Assembly (NCBI RefSeq): GCF_000379465.1
Contig: NZ_KB905436.1
Span: 210,508 to 274,507, forward strand
Direction: 5' to 3'
Source of the DNA: Sciscionella marina DSM 45152
GTDB taxonomy: Bacteria; Actinomycetota; Actinomycetes; Mycobacteriales; Pseudonocardiaceae
DNA length: 64,000 nucleotides
The position numbers were made by a program, and so were the translations under genes. The notes beneath the pieces were generated by a model. It had not been told where the DNA came from. It ran no database searches and saw only the letters and a list, made by a program, of their open reading frames with translations. Numbering within the stretch: the stretch's first letter is position 1; the number at the start of each line of letters is the position of its first letter. This document shows positions 46,015-55,777 of the stretch, one piece after another.

Positions 46015-46588
46015 CGGGCCACCAGACCACCGTCACGCGCGGCAAAACAGCCGAGATGCAAGTTATCGTTCACCTACGATATCATCAATAGCGCGCACCC
46101 CGAACCAGGCAGAAAGGCGCAGCATCGTGCGCCCCGTAAGAAAGTATACGTAGTTCATATAGCCAAGTTCGACCCGCCTGCCAGGCCTGCCCGGAATACG
46201 ATCAGAGTCACCCTGAAGCGGTATAGGCGTTTTCTACGTAAACGATCGGTAACACTATATGCCGGTCATGCGCTACGCTGTGGAGCGTAAGGGCCGTGGC
46301 AGGCGACGACGGAGGACGCCGGTGCTGTGGAGGACGAGCGGAGACCTGCACGAATGATCCGGTCCGTCCGATACGGCCGGGAAGTCACGTACCCCGCAAG
46401 GTGGCGCGTCGATACTTGTCGAAGTGCATCGGGTCTCGTAGGAACAACGGTGTTTCCGGGCGGAACAGCCGTACGGTGGTTCGAACCCCCGGAAGCGGAT
46501 CGACGGAACGACTACGCGCGCCGGGACGAACAGCAGCCAGCAGTGAAACGCACGGCGCGGTGGTATCAAAAGCGATGAAGGTGGGCCG
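46015..46588. other. 570-bp intergenic region with operator-like sites
   Basis: No gene is supported. It contains the palindrome at 46238-46253 and a TCGTTCAC half site at 46066-46073, both upstream of the ferredoxin reductase. Short frames here are shadows. Confidence 0.45.
46238..46253 (+). promoter_or_regulatory. TetR-type operator candidate upstream of ferredoxin reductase
   Basis: GTAAACGATCGGTAAC is an imperfect 16-bp palindrome. Its reverse complement shares the 12-bp CGATCGTTTACG with the site at 58037 once the next flanking base is included. Confidence 0.5.
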
Positions 46589-47752
46589 GTGCACAAGGTA
46601 GTGATCGTGGGAGCAGGACTCGCGGGGCATCGAGCGGCGTGCGAGCTGCGCAAACAAGGCTACGACGACGAGATCACGATGGTCGGCGATGAGCCGCACC
46701 CACCCTACGACCGTCCACCGCTGTCCAAACAGGTACTCGAAGGCACGATGGAACACCGCGATCTGTTCTTTCCCTCCGAGGATCTGCACGTCACCTGGAA
46801 GCTCGGGGAACCGGCTACCGGACTCGATCCACTCCGCAAAATGGTCCGGGTGGGGGCCGGAGCGGAACTCCCCTACGATGGGCTGATCATCGCGACGGGC
46901 CGAGGTGCACGAGAATGGCCCGGCGATCTCGGCGGACTTGACGGCTTCTACACGCTGCGCTCCTTCGATCATTGCCGGCGCCTCAAGGACAACCTGCTCG
47001 ACCAGCCGCGGGTGGCTATTGTCGGAGCGGGATTCATCGGCTGCGAAGTCGCGGCGACGCTCCGCGGACGCGGAGTCGAGCAGGTGACCGTCATCGACGT
47101 GGCCGGTTACCCCATGGCTGGACTCGGACCGGAAGTCGGTCGCCATGCGGCCGGTATCCATACCGAGGAAGGCGTTCGCTTTCGCCTGGGAACGACTGTC
47201 ACCGGTTTCGAAGGCAATGGCCGGGTCGAACGGGTTCTGCTCTGCGAGGGACCGCCGGTGGACACGGATCTGGTACTTTTCGCACTCGGGTCCGCACCGA
47301 GCTCGGACTGGTTGGCCGACTCAGGTCTCCGCTTACAGGACGGGAATGTGGTCTGTGACGAAAACCTGTTCGCGATCGGTTACGAGAACATCACCGTAGC
47401 GGGGGACATCGCGAGCTTCCCTCATCCGCACATCGACGGGCTGACGCGGGTCGAGCACTGGTCGGCGGCACGCGAGATGGGAACACTTGCGGCGGCGAAC
47501 CTGATCGGCGAGCCGGGACAACGGACGCCGTTCCGCGCCGTTCCGACGTTCTGGTCGAATCAATACAACCTCAAGATCAAATCCGCTGGCTTCATCAACC
47601 AAGCCGACTCCTTCACCGTCATCGAGGAGGACTCCGCGCGACGTTCGCTTGTCGTAGAGGCGCGACGGGGCGGCCGGCTCGTCGGTGCCGTCACGGTCAA
47701 CAAGAACAAGAAGATCATCGAATACACCCGCGAACTCGCCGCAGCGGGCTGA
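46589..47752 (+). CDS. NAD(P)H-dependent FAD ferredoxin reductase
   Basis: The 387-residue protein has the FAD-binding VVIVGAGLAGHRAACELR at its start, the NAD-binding VAIVGAGFIGCEVAATLRGR in the middle and a TVAGDIASF segment. This is the arrangement of BphA4/putidaredoxin-reductase-type enzymes that pass electrons to ferredoxins of P450s or Rieske oxygenases. Start GTG 46589 with a GAAGGTGGG site upstream. The likely partner is the [3Fe-4S] ferredoxin encoded at 43695 on the other strand. Confidence 0.9.
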   Translation: MHKVVIVGAGLAGHRAACELRKQGYDDEITMVGDEPHPPYDRPPLSKQVLEGTMEHRDLFFPSEDLHVTWKLGEPATGLDPLRKMVRVGAGAELPYDGLIIATGRGAREWPGDLGGLDGFYTLRSFDHCRRLKDNLLDQPRVAIVGAGFIGCEVAATLRGRGVEQVTVIDVAGYPMAGLGPEVGRHAAGIHTEEGVRFRLGTTVTGFEGNGRVERVLLCEGPPVDTDLVLFALGSAPSSDWLADSGLRLQDGNVVCDENLFAIGYENITVAGDIASFPHPHIDGLTRVEHWSAAREMGTLAAANLIGEPGQRTPFRAVPTFWSNQYNLKIKSAGFINQADSFTVIEEDSARRSLVVEARRGGRLVGAVTVNKNKKIIEYTRELAAAG

Positions 47753-47846
47753 CGACCTCGCCGGTGGGCCCGCCTAGGCTGCCGGATGAGACACGGTCCA
47801 GCCGAAATACCGGCCCATTGACCGCCCCACGGTACCGGGAGCACAC

Positions 47847-48815
47847 ATGACCGAACAGAACCAGGAACTGTACGCGCCGCAGCAGGGCTTCGTCGCCCCG
47901 CGCGCCGAGGACGAGTTCCTGCATACCGGCGGGGATCCGAGCGATTACACGATCTCGGAGACCTCCTACCTCGGCTTCAACATCCCCGAGTCCGGTATCA
48001 ACGGCGAGATCTATCATTGGTACCATCCCAACCTCGGTATCGCCAGCGGTGGCCTCCTTCTCTTTCAGGGGCACAAGCAGCAGACCGCCGAGGCCGATTA
48101 CCTCGACTACCGCAACTTTCAACCGCTTCCGCAAAGCGACCTGCACGAGCATTCCTACCCGACTGGAGTACGAATCCGGGTGGTGCAGCCCCTCCAAGAG
48201 ATCGAGGTGCGATTCAGATCTCCGGACGGAGCTACCAGCCTGGACCTGACCAGCACAGCGATCATGCCGGCGGCCGGACGTGCCGACGGCAAGCACTTCG
48301 CCCAAGCGATGCGGTCCACCGGAGAACTAGTGCTAGACGGCGAAAAGCATACTATCGACAGCTTCTTCACCCGGGACCGTTCATACCTTTCCCCCAGGCC
48401 CGAGGGCCCGCATGCCATACCGCCGTTGACATGGGGTGCCGCGGTCTTCAATCAAGAGCTCGCCATTCACTTCGTCGCGCATGATTCTCTTTCGCTTTCC
48501 GACGAGCAGCTGCGCTGGGGATACGTGTGGCGTCATGGCGAGCTCCGGCGACCGGTGCGGATCAGGCAGCAGACCTTTCGCGCGGAAGACGGCGTCACCC
48601 CGCACGCCGCCGATGTGGAGATCGAAGACGAGGCCGGCGAACTCTATCGACTACGAGGCCGTAGCATCGCTCGGATGCCGATGTCGTTCTGGCCCAACAT
48701 GGTGACGAACCTGATGTTGATGAGATATGAGTCCGAAGACGGTTCGGTCAGCTTCGGCGAATACCAAGATGTCGTATTCAATTCATTCCTACGCTCAGCG
48801 CGCCGGCAACAGTGA
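47847..48815 (+). CDS. DUF7064/7065-type lipocalin-like protein
   Basis: The 322-residue soluble protein is rich in beta strands and aromatic residues (EIYHWYHPNLGIASGGLLLF, DSFFTRDRSYLSPRP, LRWGYVWRHGEL). It resembles the two-domain lipocalin-like proteins that occur near steroid and aromatic catabolic genes (AttH/CrtC-like superfamily); this is a distant match judged by layout. It follows the ferredoxin reductase by 94 bp on the same strand. No catalytic residues can be assigned. Confidence 0.6.
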   Translation: MTEQNQELYAPQQGFVAPRAEDEFLHTGGDPSDYTISETSYLGFNIPESGINGEIYHWYHPNLGIASGGLLLFQGHKQQTAEADYLDYRNFQPLPQSDLHEHSYPTGVRIRVVQPLQEIEVRFRSPDGATSLDLTSTAIMPAAGRADGKHFAQAMRSTGELVLDGEKHTIDSFFTRDRSYLSPRPEGPHAIPPLTWGAAVFNQELAIHFVAHDSLSLSDEQLRWGYVWRHGELRRPVRIRQQTFRAEDGVTPHAADVEIEDEAGELYRLRGRSIARMPMSFWPNMVTNLMLMRYESEDGSVSFGEYQDVVFNSFLRSARRQQ

Positions 48816-49262
48816 GTCGGCCCGAGGTAGCTAACTACCTCCCTCGAGTACCGCGTCCATACCGTTGGTCGAATGTCACTATCTGCGCACGGCGTCGGCT
48901 CGCTTGCGTACTCAGATGGTCATTCGCCAGTCGGCCATGAGCGCGCCGCGCGGCGAGAAGTATTCCGATCTTGACGTATTTTCCAAGCGACTCTGCTCGG
49001 GGCCGCGACTGCGAAGCCGGAGAGACCACGCCTTTGCGAATTCTTGTTTCCCGGATACCTCCGGGCGCCGAAGCCGGTTTCTCGTCCGAAGACCTCAGCA
49101 TCTACCTGGCCGATGTTGAACGACAGCTCCGCGGACTGCACCCAAGGTGGCGACGACATCGCCTCGATCCTGAAGGGCAGCGCCGGTCGGCACACTACTC
49201 TCCCGCGCCGACAAACGCGTTCCCTCCGATGCCGAGCTCGCCAGAGGGCAACCCGAGGCCGC
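48816..49262. other. 450-bp intergenic region between convergent genes
   Basis: No gene, strong hairpin or promoter is recognised. Open frames here have atypical composition. Confidence 0.5.
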
Positions 49263-51089
49263 TCACGCGTAGAGATTCTTGATCTGTTCGGCGTACTTCG
49301 ACTGCACCTCCCGGCGCCGGATCTTGCCGGTCGGTGTCAGCTCGTCCCCGCCTGGAGACCACACCGAACGGATCAGCACGAAATCCTTGATCTGTTCGTT
49401 CCTGTTCAGCGTCTCGTTCGCCCGTTGCACCGCCTCCGAGACTTCAGCGCACATCCTCGGTGAAGCGACCACCTCCTCGTACGCCTTACCCTCCAGCCCC
49501 AGCCTGTATGCCTCGGTCGCAGCCGCCTCAGGATCAACGGTGATGAGTGCCGTGACGTATCGCCGACCATCACCGATCGCGACGACTTGGTCGATCAGCG
49601 AGGACTGGTCCTTGACCGCCGACTCGATCGTGGCCGGCGACATGTTCTTGCCGGCGGAATTGATGATGATCTCCTTTTTACGATCCACGATGCTGACGAA
49701 ACCGTCCTCGTCGATGGCCGCAATATCACCGGTATGCAGCCATCCGTCCGGTTCCAGGACCTCTCGTGCCGCGTCCTCCTGCTTGCGGTAGCCGAGGAAA
49801 GTCGAGTCACTCCTGAGCAGCAGCTCGCCGTCCTGCGCGACTCGTGCCTCCACGCCAGGAAGCGGACGGCCGACCGTTGCCGTCTTGAAGTTGTCGATCT
49901 GATTGAAAAGAACCAGCGAGGCTTCCGTTGAACCGTAGGCATCGAGCATCGGGATACCGACCGCCCGGAAGAACAAGGACAGCTCGCGTCCAGCCGGTGC
50001 GCCACCCACGAAGGCGGAGACCACGTTGTCGAGCCCTACTCGCCCGAGGAGCGGACGGAGCAGATGCAGATCCTCTTGATGCTCAGCGGCCATCTTCGCG
50101 ACGTCCTGCTCCGACACTCCCGACCCGCGCTCACAGGCGCGGGCCCATCGCATGCCCCGGTCGATGACGCGGCGCATCCGCTCCTGGAGCTGCGGATCGC
50201 TCTCGGCCTCGACCAGCCCCTCCACGGCAACCCGCAGCTTCTCCCACAACCGAGGCACCGAAAAGAACGCATCGGGGTGTGCGGCAGCCAGCGCCCGCGG
50301 GAGCAATGCCATATCGGGACACTCGGTGATCGTCGCACCGTGCATCAACGCCATGTAGTGCACCGTGACTCGCCCACCGGCGTGGGCCAGCGGAAGGAAC
50401 GAGACCAAGCTTTCCCGTGGGATCGGAAGTCCCGCCGCCAATGACCGCTGGTTGCACATGACGCCACGATGGGACCACTCCGCTCCCTTCGGCGGTCCCG
50501 TGGTCCCGGAAGTATAGATCAACGTCGCGAGATCATCCGGCTTGATCGACCTCCACGCTGATTCGAAATCGAATTCGGCCGCACCCGAGCCCTCGATATC
50601 CGCCACATGACAAGTCCGCTCATCTGCCTCTCCATCGACAACGACCACTCGCCGCACGGTTACGTCTTGACTGTCGACGGCTTCCAGCACCTTCTGCCTG
50701 AACTCCTGGTTGGTGAACACGATTTTCGCATCGGAGTTCCGCAGCTGATGCGCGATCTGCACAGCAGGAGAACTGTTGAAGACCGCGAACGGGACCGCCC
50801 CGATATGAGCCGCGGCGTAGTCGACGATATGGCACTCGATACTGTTCGGAAGCACAAGTGCAAGTGCGTCACCGTGTTCGAGGCCGTGCGCCGCCAACCC
50901 CGCGGCCACTTTCTCGACCCGTGCGGCGAGCTCGCGCCATGTCAGGGCTACTGAGCCGTCTATGTTCCGCAGCGCGAGGCGATCCGGTCGCTGTCGCACA
51001 ATCCGCTGAAAGGCCTCAGGGACGGTCTCCGCCTCCAATGGAGGGCCTTCCAGGTCCGGACCGGAGATCAGGGTGGTTGAGGAATCCAT
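49263..51089 (-). CDS. Long-chain fatty-acid-CoA ligase (FadD type)
   Basis: The 608-residue adenylate-forming enzyme has the P-loop-like LIYTSGTTGPPKGAEWSH motif, LDAYGSTEA, GWLHTGDIAAIDEDG and the DRKKEIIINSAGKNMSP hinge. It activates a long-chain or steroid-type carboxylic acid with ATP and CoA. The start is ATG 51089 with AAGGAG 9 bp upstream; the frame extends to 51185 without a better start. It follows the CoA-transferase-type gene on the same strand. Confidence 0.93.
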   Translation of the reverse strand: MDSSTTLISGPDLEGPPLEAETVPEAFQRIVRQRPDRLALRNIDGSVALTWRELAARVEKVAAGLAAHGLEHGDALALVLPNSIECHIVDYAAAHIGAVPFAVFNSSPAVQIAHQLRNSDAKIVFTNQEFRQKVLEAVDSQDVTVRRVVVVDGEADERTCHVADIEGSGAAEFDFESAWRSIKPDDLATLIYTSGTTGPPKGAEWSHRGVMCNQRSLAAGLPIPRESLVSFLPLAHAGGRVTVHYMALMHGATITECPDMALLPRALAAAHPDAFFSVPRLWEKLRVAVEGLVEAESDPQLQERMRRVIDRGMRWARACERGSGVSEQDVAKMAAEHQEDLHLLRPLLGRVGLDNVVSAFVGGAPAGRELSLFFRAVGIPMLDAYGSTEASLVLFNQIDNFKTATVGRPLPGVEARVAQDGELLLRSDSTFLGYRKQEDAAREVLEPDGWLHTGDIAAIDEDGFVSIVDRKKEIIINSAGKNMSPATIESAVKDQSSLIDQVVAIGDGRRYVTALITVDPEAAATEAYRLGLEGKAYEEVVASPRMCAEVSEAVQRANETLNRNEQIKDFVLIRSVWSPGGDELTPTGKIRRREVQSKYAEQIKNLYA

Positions 51090-51224
51090 TTCGCACTGCT
51101 CCTTGCGCACGCCCCGGACAACGGTGGCCTCGAGGCTGGCATGTATCGGCGATTCGAGTTTATGAGCTACACCGTCGCTGTACAAGCTGGACCTTCAGCG
51201 GGAGAACGTCCCCTTCTGGTCCCA

Positions 51225-52325
51225 TTACGACTCCTTTTCTCGCCACTCGGCGAGAATCGCGCCGTATTCGACGCGCTGCAACGCCGAAGGCAACGGGTCT
51301 GGCTGCTCGCCCGAGCGTCTCGGCGCCGGTGCTGCAACTGGCATACCCGAGTCTCCTGTACGTACGGTTCCACGACTCGCGAGATGCGGATGGCTCCGAG
51401 CCTCCGAGAACGAGAGCACCGGAGTCACGCACGCGTCGGTGCCCTGGAAAAGTCGGGCCCATTCGTCACGGCTCCGCGACTTGAACACGTCAGCGAGCAG
51501 TTCACGCAAAACCGGCCATCGTGTCCGATCCGCCTGTACCGGCAGCCACCCGTCGTCTAGCCCCAGTCCACGGATCAGCTCGGCAAAAAACTGCGGTTCT
51601 AAGGCCCCGACCGCGACATACCGGCCGTCCGCACATTCGTATACGCCATAGAACGGGGCACCTCCGTCGATCAGATTGGAACCACGGGCTTCGCGCCAAC
51701 CACCTGTCTCCAACATCGACAGAACCGGCTGCTCGAGCGCCGTGATCCCGTCCACCATCGCGACATCCAACACCGTTCCCTGGCCCGTCCGATACCTCTC
51801 CAGCAATGCCGAGAGGATACCTGTCACGAGAAACATCGAGCCACCGCCGAAGTCGCCGACCAAGTTCAGCGGAACGACCGGAGGCCCTCCTGGATGCCCG
51901 ATCGCATCGAGGGCTCCGGTCACCGACAGGTAATTGATGTCGTGACCGGCTCGTTCGGCGAGCGGTCCGGTCTGTCCCCAGCCGGTCATCCGCGCATAGA
52001 TCAGCGAAGGATTGACCCGAGCACAATCTTCCGGTCCGACGCCGAGCTTCTCGCAGATTCCAGGGCGATTTCCTTCCACCAGCACGTCCGCGTGCGAAAC
52101 CAATTCCAATACGGATCTGCGTCCTTCCGCGGACTTGAGGTCCGCTTCGAACTGTCTGCGTCCCCGCATGGTCATGTCCTCGATGTCGGCAAAGGGAGCG
52201 TCACCAGCCGGGCGGCCTACGCGCACGACGTCCGCACCAAGGTCCGCCATGATCATCATGGCGTGTGTCACCGGACCAATGGCGCCCAGCTCCACGATTC
52301 TGATTCCATCCAGTGGTGTGACCAA
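51225..52325 (-). CDS. Family III CoA-transferase, alpha-methylacyl-CoA racemase-like
   Basis: The 366-residue protein belongs to the CaiB/BaiF family. It has the catalytic GHDINYLSVTGALDAIG segment (His) and VGDFGGGSM (Asp), both in the AMACR pattern. Such racemases invert the 2-methyl centre of branched acyl-CoAs so that beta-oxidation can proceed. It lies upstream of fadD and downstream of the propeller gene on the same strand. A true CoA transferase role is possible, but its motifs look more like the racemase. Confidence 0.82.
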   Translation of the reverse strand: MVTPLDGIRIVELGAIGPVTHAMMIMADLGADVVRVGRPAGDAPFADIEDMTMRGRRQFEADLKSAEGRRSVLELVSHADVLVEGNRPGICEKLGVGPEDCARVNPSLIYARMTGWGQTGPLAERAGHDINYLSVTGALDAIGHPGGPPVVPLNLVGDFGGGSMFLVTGILSALLERYRTGQGTVLDVAMVDGITALEQPVLSMLETGGWREARGSNLIDGGAPFYGVYECADGRYVAVGALEPQFFAELIRGLGLDDGWLPVQADRTRWPVLRELLADVFKSRSRDEWARLFQGTDACVTPVLSFSEARSHPHLASRGTVRTGDSGMPVAAPAPRRSGEQPDPLPSALQRVEYGAILAEWREKES

Positions 52326-52541
52326 CCGTTTCCAATCATCTGGCCTCGCGTAAGGGCGTTGAATACCCGCGCCCTTCCGCGGAAGACCTACTCTTCGCGC
52401 TCACGGGACCAGCTGATCTTGGCCGGCTTTACGGTCACCTCAGTCCCGCAAGTGCGTGTTGTTTCCCCGGAACCACCGCCACGGAAAACCCGGTTCGCGG
52501 TATCCCCGATCCGCGTTGCGGCGACCGAATTGCACCTCGGT

Positions 52542-53585
52542 TCAAGAAAGGTCCAGCCGACCGATGCGGTTCGTCACCAGTTCGGTGAACCACACGGCAT
52601 TTCCAGGGCCGAATCGTATCTCCTCGGGGAAAGCACCCGGTATCGTCGGGATCGCTGTCTCGCTGATCTTGCCATTGGACGGATCGAGTTCTCCGATCTT
52701 GTTGGCAAGCCCTTCGTCGAAGTAGATGTTTCCATCTGGCGATTTTGTCACCGATACTGGACCGGACAGCGGCGTGGGTACGGTGTGTTCGGTGATCTTC
52801 TTCGTCGCGAGATCGATCTGGCCGATCTTGTTCCCGGTGAACTCAGTGAACCACAGACTGCCATGTGACTCCGCTCGCAGTACGAAAGGAGTGGCCAGCG
52901 GGGTCGGCAAGGTGAACTCGGACACCTTCTTCGTCTTGACGTCCAAGCGGCCGATCTTGTTCCCGGTGAATTCCGGGAACCAAATCCCACCATCGGATGC
53001 AGCGAAAACGCCGATCGGGGACGCAGCGATCGTCGGCACGCTGTATTCGGTGATCTTACCGGTCGACAGGTCGAACCGGCCGATTTTGTTGCTCGCCGGC
53101 TCGGCGAAGTACATCGCGTGATCCGGCCCCGGGAAGATGTCCTCAACCATCGACGCTCGAGTCGGTACGCGCCAAGTCTCGACCTTCTTCGTCCTGGGGT
53201 CGATACGCCCGATCTGATTGCTGACCGCGTTGGTGAACCAGACACGGCCGTCTGGTCCGTTGTTGATTCCACACAGGAACGAGATCGGCTGCGGCAATGG
53301 CAGTCGAAGATGTGGTGCGACCTCGAGCGAGGTCGGTATATCGAATTCTTCGAGTTTACCGGTTTTGGGATCGACTCTCGCAATCTTGTGCGCGAGAACT
53401 TCGGCCACCCACGAAGCTCCGTCTGGACCGTCGACCAGGTTGCATGGCCCGGACAACGGGGTGCGTGAATTGTAGAACGTAAACGGAGATGACTCAGCAG
53501 CGGCAGCCGAAATCGAGCCGAACACGCTAATAATTATCAATAAAATGCCGAGGCGAAAAAGGTGATAAAGCTTGATTTTACACAC
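52542..53585 (-). CDS. Secreted Vgb-like beta-propeller protein
   Basis: The 347-residue protein has a signal peptide (LFRLGILLIIISVFGSISAA) and about seven repeats of GPDGxxWFTE / NKIGRLD type (GNKIGRLDVKTKKVSEFTLP, SNKIGRFDLSTGKITEYSVP), as in virginiamycin B lyase-like propellers. The catalytic His residues of Vgb are not evident. GTG 53585 with AGAGAGG upstream is preferred; ATG 53609 is possible. It is an odd member of an intracellular lipid pathway and may bind a ligand or carrier outside the cell. Confidence 0.75.
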   Translation of the reverse strand: MCKIKLYHLFRLGILLIIISVFGSISAAAAESSPFTFYNSRTPLSGPCNLVDGPDGASWVAEVLAHKIARVDPKTGKLEEFDIPTSLEVAPHLRLPLPQPISFLCGINNGPDGRVWFTNAVSNQIGRIDPRTKKVETWRVPTRASMVEDIFPGPDHAMYFAEPASNKIGRFDLSTGKITEYSVPTIAASPIGVFAASDGGIWFPEFTGNKIGRLDVKTKKVSEFTLPTPLATPFVLRAESHGSLWFTEFTGNKIGQIDLATKKITEHTVPTPLSGPVSVTKSPDGNIYFDEGLANKIGELDPSNGKISETAIPTIPGAFPEEIRFGPGNAVWFTELVTNRIGRLDLS

Positions 53586-53609
53586 GGACGGACACCTCTC
53601 TGTCTCCAT

Positions 53610-54019
53610 TCCGAGAAAAACCGAATCAATGATTTACTAACCAATACACTACAGACGGTGAATGACCGGTATCCCCGTATACCGTAACACAGAAGTGCAC
53701 TCAACAGCAACCTGCTCACGATTTTGCATCCACGATCTCTTCTCGACTCGAGCTCTCTGGATGAGTTCGAAAGCGCACCGTCCCACAACGGTCGCGAGCT
53801 CACCGCCCACGCAATACGCAATCAGGTCTCGCTGATCCTCCTGGTGTCCGCGCACCTATCGGATCCAGTCGACAGCTCGTCAGCACGAGCAAGGCGCAGA
53901 GCGGACTCTGCCGCACGTGGCTGGCCCACCGTGATAGCGAACTTCTTTCTCGTCAAAAAGACTGTCTGCGCCGGACAGGATATTGAGATTCCGCCGCTAT
54001 GGCGGGATCCGTATGAATT
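53610..54019. other. 410-bp intergenic region
   Basis: It lies between the propeller gene and the dehydrogenase on the same strand and probably holds the propeller promoter in the AT-richer part (53520-53660). No gene is supported. Confidence 0.4.
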
Positions 54020-55177
54020 CTATCCGCGCTGGTTGAAACGCCGCCCAAGGTACTCGGCGGTGATACGGGACCGTTGGATCGCCGGCGTTCCGCCCGCCAG
54101 CGCCCAGCCGTGAGCATCCCGGTGCAGCCGCTCGACCTCATATTCCGCCGAGTAGCCGTATCCACCGTGTAGCTGCATCGCCATGTCCGAGACTTGCTTC
54201 GCCATCTCATTCGCGAAGCACTTCGCCACCGAAGCATCCAGCGCAGACGGCGCTCCGGTGCCCGCGCTCGCTGCCGCCTGATAGACAAGCATGCGAGCTG
54301 CGCGCACCTGCATCACCATATCGGCAAGGCCGGCCTGCACCAGCTGGAATTCAGCGATCTCCTTACCGAACTGCCGGCGCTCTTGGACATACTGGGCTGT
54401 CCTGTCCAGACTCGCCTGACCGATAGCGAGTGACATCGTCGAATTCCCGAGGCGTTCTATGGAAAAAGCAGTGAAAAGTTTTCGGAATCCACCCTTGTCA
54501 ACGATGATGTCGCGCACAGGCACACGGACATTGTCGAAGAACATGTCGGCGGATCCGACTCCTCGGTGTCCCATGAGATGTTCTTGCGGACCGAACGTCA
54601 GACCGGCCGCTTCCTTATCCACCAGCACGGCGCCCATTCCCGCGGCGCCTGCATCTGTCCCGAAACGGACGTACACCAGGTATTTCTCCGCATGGCCCGC
54701 TCCCGAACACCAGCGCTTCGTCCCATTGATGACCACCTCGTCGCCTTCTACGCACGCGCTGGTCGCCACGTCGGTGGCAGCCGAACCCGCATCAGGTTCC
54801 GAGATCGACACCGCGATGGTGATGTCACCGCTCGCGACAGCCGGAAGGATTCGGCCGCGCTGTTCCTCGGTGCCGAACAGATGAATGACCCTAGCCGGCC
54901 CGGCCGAAGCCTCGAACACAGGCCAACCGGAAAGCGGATTTACCTTAGCCAGTTCCTCGATGACGAGCAGGGCATCGAGCAGCGGTCGGCCACCACCCCC
55001 GTATTCCTCCGGTAAGGTCAGCCCCAGCAAGCCGAGTTCGCCGAGTTTACGGCGCTCTTCCACGGGAAAGAATGTACGGTTCTCGTCCCACTGCCTGGCC
55101 TTCGATGCGAAGCGATCGGCAGCCACCCGAGCGGCGAGGTCACTGAGGTCACGTCGTTCTTCGGTAAGCTCGAACAC
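54020..55177 (-). CDS. Acyl-CoA dehydrogenase
   Basis: The 385-residue flavoenzyme has AVSISEPDAGSAATDVA (FAD/substrate loop), FGKEIAEFQLVQAGLADMVM and QLHGGYGYSAEYEVERLHRD near the C-terminus. It should introduce the alpha,beta-double bond in an acyl-CoA. It is downstream of the SnoaL-like gene and the monooxygenase on the same strand and is likely in one unit with them. Confidence 0.92.
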   Translation of the reverse strand: MFELTEERRDLSDLAARVAADRFASKARQWDENRTFFPVEERRKLGELGLLGLTLPEEYGGGGRPLLDALLVIEELAKVNPLSGWPVFEASAGPARVIHLFGTEEQRGRILPAVASGDITIAVSISEPDAGSAATDVATSACVEGDEVVINGTKRWCSGAGHAEKYLVYVRFGTDAGAAGMGAVLVDKEAAGLTFGPQEHLMGHRGVGSADMFFDNVRVPVRDIIVDKGGFRKLFTAFSIERLGNSTMSLAIGQASLDRTAQYVQERRQFGKEIAEFQLVQAGLADMVMQVRAARMLVYQAAASAGTGAPSALDASVAKCFANEMAKQVSDMAMQLHGGYGYSAEYEVERLHRDAHGWALAGGTPAIQRSRITAEYLGRRFNQRG

Positions 55178-55240
55178 GGTCTTCTCCTCGTATTCAGCGA
55201 TGAGACAGTCGGGTTGCCCACGGCCGATCAGGCACGGTAC

Positions 55241-55666
55241 TCACGAGGAGGTACCCATACCATGCCTCGCGACCGCGGTGGTATCCCAGTAGAAGGCGCG
55301 GATCTCTTGGACCAGACCGTCTTGGAACGTCCAGAGTTCGAGCGCGGACATCGGCAGGCCGTCCGCGGTACCGGGGACCCGCCACTCGAAATCGATATGG
55401 GCGACCACTCGATCGCCTCCGTCGATCAGGTCGGTCAACCGAATGTTCACAGCCCCCGCCGGCGCATCCGCCGACACCATACGTGAGAAGATCTTCGCCA
55501 GGCGGGCCGAGCCGCTGATCGTTCCTCCGTGGGGAAGCGAATCTGGATACACCAGCCGTACTTGTTCCGTGAATCGCTCACGAACGATCCCCTCGAGCAT
55601 GTACGAGTTTCTGTCGGACAAGGCGCGGTAAAAGTCACCCACTACTTCTCCGTTGTCACCGCTCAT
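55241..55666 (-). CDS. SnoaL-like polyketide cyclase/NTF2-fold protein
   Basis: A 141-residue single-domain protein with the NTF2/SnoaL layout: FYRALSDRNSYMLEGIVRE at the start, IRLTDLIDGGDRVVAHIDFE and MSALELWTFQDGLVQEIRAF. Members act as isomerases, hydratases or cyclases on hydrophobic substrates. GTG 55669 and ATG 55666 are both possible, with AGGAG 5-8 bp upstream. It lies between the monooxygenase and the dehydrogenase. Confidence 0.8.
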   Translation of the reverse strand: MSGDNGEVVGDFYRALSDRNSYMLEGIVRERFTEQVRLVYPDSLPHGGTISGSARLAKIFSRMVSADAPAGAVNIRLTDLIDGGDRVVAHIDFEWRVPGTADGLPMSALELWTFQDGLVQEIRAFYWDTTAVARHGMGTSS

Positions 55667-55777
55667 CACGAATCTCCTCGTCTTTCGTTGCTCGCCCGGC
55701 GTGGAACACCCGACTGGGTTTCTTCAATTAGCTCAACTCTCATCCATCGAATGCCGACCTCTGGTCCCGGAGCCGGA

